Of a DNA stretch of 48,515 bases, positions 13,445-21,702 are shown in pieces. The translations under genes and the position numbers were made by a program. This DNA is from a virus. The stretch lies in the IMG/VR virus record IMGVR_UViG_3300029265_000290, positions 1 through 48,515 of that record; one strand, given 5' to 3'. The notes under the pieces are model-generated. The model saw only the letters and a program-made list of their open reading frames with translations. It made no database searches and was not told the origin of the DNA. The first letter of the stretch is position 1; each line of letters opens with the position of its first letter.

Positions 13445-15876
13445 AGAAAGTAGACATAAACATACAATCTGCAGGATTCCCTAGTCAATTTGTTTCAGAT
13501 GCAGAAAAAGCTACTGAAGAGTTCGGTTTACAAATCGGGCAAGCCATTCAATATGAGTGGTTCAAAAAGGATAGTGGGAGTTGTAGATTTTACAATCAAT
13601 CGGCAGACTTCCATAGGTTGCGTTTGTACGCAAGAGGAGAACAATCTGTAGGAAAATACAAAAATGAATTAGCAGTAGACGGAGATTTATCTTATCTAAA
13701 TTTAGATTGGACCCCTGTTCCTGTACTTCCTAAATTCGTGGATATCGTAGTTAACGGTATGCAAGGAAGGGAGTTTGTTCCAAAAGCTTATGCACAAGAT
13801 GCTATGTCTCAGTCTAAGAGAAGTAAGTATCAGCAAATGGTGGAAGGACAAATGGTAGCTAAACCTTTACTAAACGTTATACAAGAAAAAACAGGAGTCA
13901 ATCCTTTTACAGTTGCCGCTGAAGAGTTACCTAATACAGACGAAGAACTTAAGTTGTATATGCAGCTTAACTACAAACCTGCAATAGAAATTGCAGAAGA
14001 AGAAGCTATTAGTACTCTGTTTGAAGCTAACAAATATGATGACATTCGTAAACGATTAGATTATGATATGACTGTCTTAGGTGTTGCAATGGCAAAGCAC
14101 GAATTTTTAATGGGAGACGGTGTAAAAATTAATTATGTAGACCCTGCAAATGTGGTGTACAGTTATACTGAAGACCCAAACTTTAAAGATTGTTTTTATT
14201 GGGGAGAAATTAAAACACTTCCAATTACAGAATTATTAAAGATTGACCAATCATTAACTAAAGAAGACCTAGAAGAAATATCTCAATCATCTCAGAGTTG
14301 GTATGATTATTTTAATACTGCACAGATGCAGCAGAATGATATATTTTATAGAGATACTGCAACCTTACTGTATTTTAATTATAAGACAACTAAGAAAGTT
14401 GTTTACAAAAGAAAAGTTCAGGACAATGGTAATGTAAAAATGGTGGAGAAAGATGATTCTTTTAACCCACCTGCAGAAATGCAAGAAGAAGGAAACTTTG
14501 AAAAGGTTTCTAAAACTATTGATGTATGGTATGAGGGAGTAATGGTTATGGGAACTAACATTATGCTTCAATGGAAGTTGATGGAAAATATGGTTAGACC
14601 ACAATCAGCTAGTCAGTATGCAATACCAAACTATGTAGCAGCAGCACCAAGAATGTATAAAGGTGCTATTGAATCTTTGGTTAGACGTATGATACCATTT
14701 GCTGATTTGATTCAGATTACACACTTAAAGTTACAACAAGTAATTGCTAGAGTTGTTCCGGATGGTGTGTTTATAGATGCTGATGGTCTTAATGAAGTAG
14801 ACTTAGGTACGGGTAATGCTTACAATCCTGAAGATGCATTAAGAATGTATTTCCAAACAGGTAGTGTTATTGGTAGAAGTTATACTCAAGATGGAGATTT
14901 TAATCAGGCTAAGGTTCCAATTAAAGAACTTCAGTCTTCATCAGGTGCTTCTAAAACTCAAATGCTATTAACAAATTATAACCATTATCTTAATCAGATA
15001 AGAACGGTTACAGGACTAAACGAAGCAAGAGATGGAAGTATGCCTGACCCTAATGGTTTAGTAGGCTTACAAAAAATGGCAGCATTAAATTCAAACGTAG
15101 CAACAAGACATATTCTTGACGCAAGTTTATATATCTATAGAACTTTAGCTGAAGCTATTACTTATAGAGTTGCTGATATTTTACAATACTCTGATTTTAA
15201 AGAAGAGTTTATAAATCAAATTGGTAAATACAATGTATCTATCCTTGGCGATATTAATGAACTATATATTTACGACTTCGGAATATTTATTGAACTATCA
15301 CCTGACGAAGAACAAAGAGCACAACTTGAGCAGAATATTCAGATGGCTTTATCTAAAGGAGATATTAATCTAGAAGACGCAATAGATATTAGAGAACTTA
15401 AAAATCTAAAACTAGCCAATCAACTTCTTAAGATGAAGAGAGTTGGTAAGCAAGATAGAGAAGAAAAGATGGCTGCTCAACAACAACAAGCACAAGCACA
15501 ACAACAACAAGCTGCCATTCAAGCACAAGCACAAGCTGCACAACAACAACTTCAAATGGAAACCCAAGCTAAATTACAATATAGACAGGGTGATGTTTCT
15601 TTTGAAATTGAAAAAATGAAACAAGAAGCGATGTTGAAATCTCAACTAATGCAAGAGGAGTTTAATTTGAATATGCAACTGCGTCAAATGGATGCACAAC
15701 AATTGCAAGGTAGAGAGGACCAAAGAGAAGATGCAAAGTCAGGAAGAATATCTCAACAAAATACCGAGCAAAGTAGATTAATAAATCAACGTAAAAATAA
15801 TTTACCTCCACAGAGATTTGAATCTAACGAGGATAGTTTAGATGGGTTTGACCTAGCGGAATTCAATCCAAGATAA
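13441..15876 (+). CDS. Portal protein
   Basis: An 811-residue protein located directly after TerL and before scaffold and capsid genes, with the length and charge pattern of large podovirus portals (the dodecameric DNA gate at one capsid vertex). Visible features include YARGEQSVGKYKNELAVDGD near residue 65, FVDIVVNGMQGREF, a middle section with MYKGAIESLVRRMIPFADLI, and a helical region TKEDLEEI. Residues 680-710 are Gln/Ala-rich (QQQQAQAQQQQAAIQAQAQA), then come charged helices. This long helical C-terminus fits a barrel extending into the capsid. Assignment rests on synteny and overall pattern. Confidence 0.8.
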   Translation: MKKVDINIQSAGFPSQFVSDAEKATEEFGLQIGQAIQYEWFKKDSGSCRFYNQSADFHRLRLYARGEQSVGKYKNELAVDGDLSYLNLDWTPVPVLPKFVDIVVNGMQGREFVPKAYAQDAMSQSKRSKYQQMVEGQMVAKPLLNVIQEKTGVNPFTVAAEELPNTDEELKLYMQLNYKPAIEIAEEEAISTLFEANKYDDIRKRLDYDMTVLGVAMAKHEFLMGDGVKINYVDPANVVYSYTEDPNFKDCFYWGEIKTLPITELLKIDQSLTKEDLEEISQSSQSWYDYFNTAQMQQNDIFYRDTATLLYFNYKTTKKVVYKRKVQDNGNVKMVEKDDSFNPPAEMQEEGNFEKVSKTIDVWYEGVMVMGTNIMLQWKLMENMVRPQSASQYAIPNYVAAAPRMYKGAIESLVRRMIPFADLIQITHLKLQQVIARVVPDGVFIDADGLNEVDLGTGNAYNPEDALRMYFQTGSVIGRSYTQDGDFNQAKVPIKELQSSSGASKTQMLLTNYNHYLNQIRTVTGLNEARDGSMPDPNGLVGLQKMAALNSNVATRHILDASLYIYRTLAEAITYRVADILQYSDFKEEFINQIGKYNVSILGDINELYIYDFGIFIELSPDEEQRAQLEQNIQMALSKGDINLEDAIDIRELKNLKLANQLLKMKRVGKQDREEKMAAQQQQAQAQQQQAAIQAQAQAAQQQLQMETQAKLQYRQGDVSFEIEKMKQEAMLKSQLMQEEFNLNMQLRQMDAQQLQGREDQREDAKSGRISQQNTEQSRLINQRKNNLPPQRFESNEDSLDGFDLAEFNPR

Positions 15877-15903
15877 CTGTCTAAATTATTATTAATTTTT
15901 GTT

Positions 15904-15911
15904 TAACTTTG
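15904..15911 (+). promoter_or_regulatory. Bacteroidota-type -7 promoter element (TAACTTTG)
   Basis: TAACTTTG followed by TATAAAAT lies in the 64-base gap between portal and scaffold genes. It gives the scaffold and capsid genes their own start site, in line with their need for high expression. No clear -33 box is present. Confidence 0.6.
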
Positions 15912-15940
15912 TATAAAATATAATCTAATCTAAATATAAT

Positions 15941-17065
15941 ATGGAATTTAAAGTAAAAGCAGTTGAAGCGGTTGAGGAAAAGTCTTCTCAACAGATAGAA
16001 CAAGAACTACTTAACAAACACGAAGAGAAATTTTCAGATGCTAGTGAGACAGATAATACTGTAACACTTACGGATGAAAGTAATACAACTACTGATGAGG
16101 CAACTCCGGTAGCTGAACAAAATACAGAAACTACATCTTCAGAAGTAACTGAGGATGACGTTCTTAAATTTATTGGTAAAAGATATGGGAAAGAGATAAA
16201 TTCATTAGATGAGTTTAATCAAACTAGGGAAGAGAATGAACCCCTCCCCGAAGATGTATCCAAATATCTAAAATATAAAAAAGACACAGGTCGTGGAATC
16301 AATGACTTCTATGAATTACAGAAGGATTATGATGAAGTAGCACCTGATAAATTGTTAGCTGATTATTTATCTGCAACCGAAAAAGGGTTGGATGCTGATG
16401 ACATAAAAGACTTAATGGAAGAGTATTCTTTCGATGAGGACTTAGATGACGAAAAGCAAATCAGAAAAATTAAGCTATCAAAGAAAAAGATTATTGCGAA
16501 AGCCAAAGATTATTTTGCAGACCAACAAGAAATGTACAAAGTTCCTCTAGAGTCTAGGGGTACTGACATTGAACTGCCTGCAGAAGAAGAAGAGGAGTAT
16601 AAACAATATGTAGCTAATGCAAAGACGGTACAAGAGAGAACCAAACGGAATAGGGAGGTTTATCTGCAAAAAACAAGCGATGTGTTTGACGAGTTCAAAG
16701 GTTTTGAGTTCGAATTAGACGGCAACAAAGTTTTGTTTTCACCCGGTGATGCTGCTGAACTGAAGAAGATGCATTCTAATCCTGTAGATTTTAGTAAAAA
16801 ATATCAAGCAGAAGATGGAACGTTAACTAATGCGGCAGGATATCACAAGTCTTTAGCAATGGCAATGCAACCTGATAGGTTTGCGAAGTTTTTTTACGAG
16901 CAAGGTAAGTCTGCTGCAGCGGATGAATCAATGAGAAAAATGAAAAATGTTAATATGACAACACGCTCTGCTCCTGAAACTTCGTCTACTAAAAGTGGTA
17001 TGCAAATTAAATCTGTAACTCCCGACCACGGTAGAGGGTTAAAGATTAGAAGTAGAAAAAAATAA
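15941..17065 (+). CDS. Scaffolding protein
   Basis: A 374-residue, highly charged protein. The first 70 residues are Glu/Thr/Ser-rich and probably disordered. The middle is acidic and helical (DADDIKDLMEEYSFDEDLDD, ELPAEEEEEYKQY). The C-terminal 40 residues turn basic (KSVTPDHGRGLKIRSRKK). An acidic, coiled core with a short basic C-terminus, immediately upstream of the capsid gene, is the usual design of phage scaffolds, which template procapsid assembly and are then released or cut. No protease motif is seen in it, and no separate prohead protease is seen nearby. Confidence 0.72.
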   Translation: MEFKVKAVEAVEEKSSQQIEQELLNKHEEKFSDASETDNTVTLTDESNTTTDEATPVAEQNTETTSSEVTEDDVLKFIGKRYGKEINSLDEFNQTREENEPLPEDVSKYLKYKKDTGRGINDFYELQKDYDEVAPDKLLADYLSATEKGLDADDIKDLMEEYSFDEDLDDEKQIRKIKLSKKKIIAKAKDYFADQQEMYKVPLESRGTDIELPAEEEEEYKQYVANAKTVQERTKRNREVYLQKTSDVFDEFKGFEFELDGNKVLFSPGDAAELKKMHSNPVDFSKKYQAEDGTLTNAAGYHKSLAMAMQPDRFAKFFYEQGKSAAADESMRKMKNVNMTTRSAPETSSTKSGMQIKSVTPDHGRGLKIRSRKK

Positions 17066-17089
17066 TAATAATTTTAAAAAAAAACAAAA

Positions 17090-18520
17090 ATGAGTGTATC
17101 AAATATACCCGGTTTTGACTTACAACCAAGTGCTCAAAGAGTACCTGTAAGGTCTAACTACATTACAAACTTCGATTTCTTAAATCAGTATCTTCCTGAT
17201 ACTTACGAAAAAGAATTCGAAAGATATGGTAACAGAACTATCTCTTCTTTCTTAAGAATGGTTGGTGCTGAAATGCCATCTAACTCTGACCTTATCAAAT
17301 GGGCAGAACAAGGACGTTTACATACTAAGTATACAAACTGTACAACTGCAGTAGCAGCAGGAGTAGATGTTGCTGATTTTGCTATCGCTGATGTTTTAAA
17401 CCCGGCTTTCGTAAATGAAGCTTCAGGTTCTATTGCTATTCGTGTTGGTCAAACAATTATGATTACTAAGAACAATGGTGGAGGTAGTGTTAAAGCTATC
17501 GTAACTTCAGTAGACTATGCTACAAGAGTTGTATCAGTTGCATTTTACAATGCAGGTGGATTAACAACTGTTGCAGGAGATGTTTATTCTATGTTTATAT
17601 ATGGTTCTGAATTCAGAAAAGGTACAGACGGAATGGCAGGTTCTTTAGAAGCTGATGATTTCATCTTCGAAAATTCTCCTATCATCATCAAAGATAAGTA
17701 TGCAGTATCAGGTTCTGATATGGCACAAATCGGATGGGTAGAAGTAACTACTGAAAATGGAGCAAACGGATACCTATGGTACTTGAAGTCTGAGCACGAA
17801 ACAAGATTACGTTTTGATGACTATTTAGAGACTGCAATGATTGAAGCAGTACCTGCAGCAGTAGGTTCAGGAGCAATCGCTACTACAGGTGATGTAGGTA
17901 ACAAAGGTTCTGAAGGTATTTTCTACGTTGTAGAGAACAGAGGAAACGTATGGGGAGCAGGTAATCCAACAACTCTTGCAGAGTGGGATTCAATTATCTC
18001 TAGACTTGATAAGCAAGGTGCTATTGAAGAGAACGTAGTATTTGTTGATAGAGATTTCTCTTTTGACATTGACGATATGTTATCTCAACAATCATCTAAT
18101 GCAGCAGGTGGAGTTTCTTATGGTCTTTTTGACAATGAGAAAGATATGGCTTTGAACTTAGGTTTCACAGGATTCCGTAGAGGTTATGACTTTTACAAGT
18201 CTGATTGGAAATACTTAAATGACCCAACAATGCGTGGTGGTTTACCAACTGCAGCAGGTTCAGGTAGAGTTAATGGACTTTTAGTTCCTGCAGGTTCTAC
18301 TTCTGTATATGACCAAATCTTAGGGAAGAACGCTAAGAGACCATTCTTGCACGTTAGATATAGAGCTTCAGAAACTGAAGACAGACGTTACAAGACTTGG
18401 ATTACAGGTTCAGCAGGTGGAGCAGAGACTTCTAGCTTAGATGCTATGGAGGTTCATTTCTTATCGGAAAGAGCAGTATGTACTTTAGGTGCTAACAACT
18501 TCTTCTTATTCAACCAATAA
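17090..18520 (+). CDS. Major capsid protein
   Basis: A 476-residue protein, placed between scaffold and connectors and followed by the strongest terminator in the window. N-terminal NYITNFDFLNQYLPDTYEKE and FLRMVGAEMPSNSDLIKWAE, then a beta-rich insert (about residues 105-185), an internal region HETRLRFDDYLETAMIE, and C-terminal ENVVFVDRDFSFDIDD. The arrangement fits an HK97-fold capsid protein of crAss-like type. Codon use differs visibly from neighbours: many C-ending codons (AAC, TTC, ATC, TAC) as expected for a very highly expressed gene. The leader is the A-rich string AAAAAAAACAAAAATG. Confidence 0.8.
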   Translation: MSVSNIPGFDLQPSAQRVPVRSNYITNFDFLNQYLPDTYEKEFERYGNRTISSFLRMVGAEMPSNSDLIKWAEQGRLHTKYTNCTTAVAAGVDVADFAIADVLNPAFVNEASGSIAIRVGQTIMITKNNGGGSVKAIVTSVDYATRVVSVAFYNAGGLTTVAGDVYSMFIYGSEFRKGTDGMAGSLEADDFIFENSPIIIKDKYAVSGSDMAQIGWVEVTTENGANGYLWYLKSEHETRLRFDDYLETAMIEAVPAAVGSGAIATTGDVGNKGSEGIFYVVENRGNVWGAGNPTTLAEWDSIISRLDKQGAIEENVVFVDRDFSFDIDDMLSQQSSNAAGGVSYGLFDNEKDMALNLGFTGFRRGYDFYKSDWKYLNDPTMRGGLPTAAGSGRVNGLLVPAGSTSVYDQILGKNAKRPFLHVRYRASETEDRRYKTWITGSAGGAETSSLDAMEVHFLSERAVCTLGANNFFLFNQ

Positions 18521-18533
18521 GAAGTAAATAATT

Positions 18534-18577
18534 AAAGGGAGGCAATATATATTCTGATGAGCCTCCCTTTTTTTTTT
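18534..18577 (+). terminator. Rho-independent terminator after the capsid gene
   Basis: AAAGGGAGGC (18534-18543) pairs with GCCTCCCTTT (18561-18570) around a 17-base loop, and a run of ten T covers 18568-18577. It lies 13 bases after the capsid stop and should end or reduce transcription before the connector genes. Confidence 0.9.
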
Positions 18578-18606
18578 AATATAAATTTTAATCTAATTCT
18601 ATTATA

Positions 18607-19353
18607 ATGAAAACAAAAAAGAAAGTTTACACGGACAAACAATATCGTTTGACACAGGCAGTAGCACCATTAGCCTTTATGCTACCAACAAGAAACAGTA
18701 AGAGATTTCCTTTAATGCACTTCGATGAAGAGACCGGTATCAACCGTTCTTTGAGATATGCAAGTAACCAAAAAAGTCCTTTCGAAGATGAACAAGATGG
18801 CAATGCTTTATTGACACCTATTATTTTTGAAGATGGATTTTTGCACGTTGCAAAAGAAAATCAAATACTTCAAGAATTTTTACACTATCATCCTTTACTC
18901 GGAATGAAGTTTGCAGAAGTTAACGCAGCTAAAGACGCAGCAGCAGAGGTAGAAGATTTAATGATAGAAGCTGATGCTTTGATAGAAGCTAAGTCATTAA
19001 GCTTAGACCAATTAGAAACTGTGTGTAGAGTTTTATTTAATAAAGACACTACTAAAGTTTCAACTGCTGAATTAAAAAGAGATATTTTAGTGTATGCTAA
19101 AAACTATCCTTCAGATTTTATGGAAGTTATTAGCGACCCTGAATTAAAAATGCAAGGAACTGTTCAACAGTTTTTTGATAGAGGATTTTTAACTTTCAGA
19201 AAAAGTAATAAAGAAGTTTGGTTTGCTACATCAACAAATAAAACAAAACTACTTAACGTTCCTTACGGACAAAATGGTATGGACTTAGTTGTCTCACATT
19301 TAAAGTCTGACGATGGATTAGAGGTATTAAAGTACCTTGAAAGCTTATTATAA
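18607..19353 (+). CDS. Conserved-looking virion/assembly protein of unknown role (248 aa)
   Basis: A 248-residue soluble protein. N-terminus has KVYTDKQYRLTQAVAPLAFM, then PLMHFDEETGINRSLRYASN and SPFEDEQDGNALLTPIIFED. Later it has QEFLHYHPL and a helical central part. C-terminus is FDRGFLTFRKSNKEVWFATS and SDDGLEVLKYLESLL. I recognise the 'HFDEE.G.NR.LRYA.NQK.PFEDEQDGNA' block as recurrent next to capsid genes in marine Bacteroidota-type phages; no function is known to me. It sits between two terminator-like structures, so its expression may come from readthrough or an undetected promoter in 18578-18606. Confidence 0.68.
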   Translation: MKTKKKVYTDKQYRLTQAVAPLAFMLPTRNSKRFPLMHFDEETGINRSLRYASNQKSPFEDEQDGNALLTPIIFEDGFLHVAKENQILQEFLHYHPLLGMKFAEVNAAKDAAAEVEDLMIEADALIEAKSLSLDQLETVCRVLFNKDTTKVSTAELKRDILVYAKNYPSDFMEVISDPELKMQGTVQQFFDRGFLTFRKSNKEVWFATSTNKTKLLNVPYGQNGMDLVVSHLKSDDGLEVLKYLESLL

Positions 19354-19367
19354 TATTGTTATCTTTG
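19337..19367 (+). promoter_or_regulatory. Bacteroidota promoter (TTG -20 bp- TATCTTTG)
   Basis: TTG at 19337-19339, a 20-base spacer and TATCTTTG at 19360-19367. The -33 box lies in the end of the previous gene. Transcription should begin near 19372-19375, immediately before the hairpin at 19377-19401. Confidence 0.65.
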
Positions 19368-19376
19368 TAACTTAGT

Positions 19377-19401
19377 CATCATCAGAGAGGTGGTGTTTTT
19401 T
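19377..19401 (+). terminator. Possible terminator or attenuator hairpin just after a promoter
   Basis: CATCATC (19377-19383) can pair with GGTGGTG (19389-19395) using two G-U pairs around the loop AGAGA, followed by six T (19396-19401). It could end the transcript from 18607, attenuate the new transcript that starts a few bases upstream, or act as a 5' stabilising hairpin. The stem is short, so confidence is limited. Confidence 0.45.
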
Positions 19402-19422
19402 ACTAAATTAAAATAATTTATT

Positions 19423-19701
19423 ATGAACAAGTATTTATCATTTGCAGTAACAGACTTTGAGCCTGTACAAATTGCAATTAACGGAGGATTAACAGTTGGT
19501 GCAGTAACTGCAACTAACATTGCATTACATTCAGCAGATAGTGCGGTTGTATACACGCTAGTAGGAACAGGTTTTACTGTTGCTATGGCTGATTCAATCA
19601 ACTACGCTTTAGTAGCTGCAGCACAAACTAATTGGATGAAAGCAGTTTCAAAAGTTTCTATTCCAAATGGACAGTTAGTTACTGATGTAACTATCGCTTA
19701 A
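19423..19701 (+). CDS. Small structural protein, possible capsid decoration
   Basis: A 92-residue protein with almost no charge and many Ala, Val, Thr and Asn. It begins MNKYLSFAVTDFEPVQIAIN and has VYTLVGTGFTVAMADSINYA. This composition fits a small beta or mixed virion protein such as a decoration or head-fibre protein. It stands alone between its own promoter (19360) and terminator (19728-19756), an arrangement that suggests separate, perhaps high, expression. No specific family is recognised. Confidence 0.6.
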   Translation: MNKYLSFAVTDFEPVQIAINGGLTVGAVTATNIALHSADSAVVYTLVGTGFTVAMADSINYALVAAAQTNWMKAVSKVSIPNGQLVTDVTIA

Positions 19702-19727
19702 TTAACTAATCTTTTTAGATTTATAAG

Positions 19728-19756
19728 AGACCTCTTCATTTTGAAGAGGTCTTTTT
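19728..19756 (+). terminator. Rho-independent terminator
   Basis: AGACCTCTTCA (19728-19738) and TGAAGAGGTCT (19742-19752) form an 11-base-pair perfect stem with a three-base loop, followed by T's to 19756. It ends the 92-residue gene transcript. The next promoter's -33 TTG (19741-19743) lies inside the hairpin. Confidence 0.9.
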
Positions 19757-19772
19757 ATTTTGTTTATCTTTG
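19741..19772 (+). promoter_or_regulatory. Bacteroidota promoter (TTG -21 bp- TATCTTTG) nested in a terminator
   Basis: TTG at 19741-19743 in the apex of the terminator hairpin, a 21-base spacer and TATCTTTG at 19765-19772. It is placed to drive the connector-nozzle genes starting at 19788. Terminator and promoter share bases, which makes a compact punctuation element. Confidence 0.65.
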
Positions 19773-19787
19773 TACAAAAGAATACAG

Positions 19788-20774
19788 ATGATAAACTCAG
19801 TTAGACAAACGGTAATGTCAGTTCTGAATAAAAATAACTACGGCTATATCTCACCCTCTGACTTTAATTTGTTTGCAAAGCAGGCACAGTTAGATTTATT
19901 TGAGAATTATTTTTACTCATACAACTATCAAATATCAAAAGAAAATGCAAGGCAATCAGGAACAGGATATGCTGATATAACAAAAGGACTAGAAGAAGTT
20001 ATTGATACGTTTTCCGTACAACTTCCTTTACTAAGAAATGGTGGGACAACTTTCCCTGAATCTTTATACTTCCTTCCTTCATTAACAACTACTAATAATG
20101 ATTATTATATTATTAATAAAAATTTAGTATATAACAAAGTATTGATTTCTAATGCTACTACTACTGCAACAAATGGTGGTGGTACTAGAGTAGAAGATTC
20201 ATCACAAAATTTTATAGCTTCAGGAGTACAAGTAGGAGATATAGTTTCTACTGTTACAGGAGGTGTTACATACAATACAATCGTTAGTAGCATTATAAAT
20301 GCTACATCATTATTGGTTAGACCAACTACAGATGCAATCGTTTGGAATGCAGTAGGTAAAAATTATTATATCTACTCAAGTAAAAATATTAAAGAAGCAG
20401 AAAAAGTAACTCATAGTAAAATAACTATGTTAAACAATTCATTACTTACTGCACCAAATTTAACCTATCCTGCATATACACAAAACGGAGATTTCGCAGA
20501 AACATATCCTGATACCATTAATGGTATTGGACAGTTGGTATCTCAATATATTAGATTTCCTTTTATTCCTAAATGGACGTTTGTTGATTTAGTTAATGGT
20601 GAACCTGCATTTAATGAAGGAGCAGCGGATTATCAAGATTTTGAGTTACCAAATGATGACGAGGTTAATTTAGTTATGAAAATACTTCAGTACGCAGGTA
20701 TGAGTATTAGAGAAGTACAAGCAGTTCAGTTTGCCGCAACATCAGAACAACAATCAGAACAAGAAGAAAAATAG
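19788..20774 (+). CDS. Head-tail connector-region structural protein
   Basis: A 328-residue protein. I chose ATG at 19788. An upstream TTG in frame at 19770 lies within the promoter core. N-terminus is helical (INSVRQTVMSVLNKNNYGYI, SPSDFNLFAKQAQLDLFENY). Residues about 120-205 are a beta domain with VQVGDIVSTVTGG and KNYYIYSS that resembles the first half of the protein at 2094. C-terminal part has YIRFPFIPKWTFVD and a Gln/Glu-rich tail. Position after the capsid genes and directly before a tail-tubular-A-like gene suggests a ring or adaptor protein below the portal. Exact identity is not established. Confidence 0.6.
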   Translation: MINSVRQTVMSVLNKNNYGYISPSDFNLFAKQAQLDLFENYFYSYNYQISKENARQSGTGYADITKGLEEVIDTFSVQLPLLRNGGTTFPESLYFLPSLTTTNNDYYIINKNLVYNKVLISNATTTATNGGGTRVEDSSQNFIASGVQVGDIVSTVTGGVTYNTIVSSIINATSLLVRPTTDAIVWNAVGKNYYIYSSKNIKEAEKVTHSKITMLNNSLLTAPNLTYPAYTQNGDFAETYPDTINGIGQLVSQYIRFPFIPKWTFVDLVNGEPAFNEGAADYQDFELPNDDEVNLVMKILQYAGMSIREVQAVQFAATSEQQSEQEEK

Positions 20775-20777
20775 ATT

Positions 20778-21701
20778 ATGGCATATATAACACAGTATCA
20801 GTATTACGAAAATTCAGGAGCAACTCCGGAGGATGCTAATTGGGGTTCATATCAGTATGTATCCTTAGAAGACATTGTTAACAATTTTATGTTAATGTAT
20901 GCAGGGAATCATAGTCTTGTAAATAATGAAGAGAGATTTAAAATATTGTTTCACGCAAAAAGAGCAATTCAAGAATTAAATTACGATGCATTTAAAGAAG
21001 TTAAGATTTTAGAATTAGATGTGTGTGATACATTACGATTTGTATTACCATCTGATTATGTTAATTGGGTAAGAATATCTCAATATAAAGATGGTTTACT
21101 ATATCCTCTTTCGGAAAATATTCAGACTAATTGGAGTGGTGCTTACTTACAAGATAACGATTGTAGAATATTGTTTGACCAAGATGGTGCAGCTTTAAAG
21201 CCTGAGTTTAGTACTATAGATTCTGAAAGAATTTTTGGAGGAAAACAATCTATTTATCTTAACTCAAACTCTGCAATGAATGGTAGAGAAGGATGGAACG
21301 TAGATGGGAATTGGTATTTTGAATATGGCATAGGTGCAAGATTTGGTTTAAACACAGAAACGGCTAATGTAAATCCTACCTTTAAGATTAATTCTAAGGG
21401 TGGTGTTATTAATTTTAGTTCAGGAATGTCAGGAAGTATTTGCATTTTAGAATATGTTTCTGATGGAATGGAAAATGGAGATGACAGTTTAGTTACTGTA
21501 AACAAAATGTTTGAGGATTTTATATACGCATATATTGAGTACGCAGTACTTGGTTCTAAGGTAGGGGTTCAAGAATATATTGTTGCTAGAGTTAAGAAAA
21601 AGAAAACTGCTCTTTTAAGAAACGCTAAAATTAGAATTAGTAATATACATCCCGGAAGATTATTACAAAATCTTAGAGGTAGAGATAAGTGGATAAAATA
21701 A
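20778..21701 (+). CDS. Head-tail adaptor / tail tubular A-like protein
   Basis: A 307-residue protein. The first half is helical with VNNEERFKILFHAKRAIQEL followed by NYDAFKEVKILELDVCDTLR and LPSDYVNWVRIS. The middle is beta-rich, and the last 60 residues are helical and basic (VARVKKKKTALLRNAKIRIS). This helical-plus-beta layout and its place between a connector protein and the large nozzle protein match the tail tubular A / ring proteins that join portal and tail in T7-like and crAss-like phages. The next gene begins one base after its stop, in keeping with tail tubular A and B being neighbours. Confidence 0.6.
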   Translation: MAYITQYQYYENSGATPEDANWGSYQYVSLEDIVNNFMLMYAGNHSLVNNEERFKILFHAKRAIQELNYDAFKEVKILELDVCDTLRFVLPSDYVNWVRISQYKDGLLYPLSENIQTNWSGAYLQDNDCRILFDQDGAALKPEFSTIDSERIFGGKQSIYLNSNSAMNGREGWNVDGNWYFEYGIGARFGLNTETANVNPTFKINSKGGVINFSSGMSGSICILEYVSDGMENGDDSLVTVNKMFEDFIYAYIEYAVLGSKVGVQEYIVARVKKKKTALLRNAKIRISNIHPGRLLQNLRGRDKWIK

Positions 21702-21702
21702 T

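Noticed and set aside
19770-19787. A TTG start upstream of the connector gene.
   Set aside because: It overlaps the promoter core TATCTTTG; the ATG at 19788 fits better.
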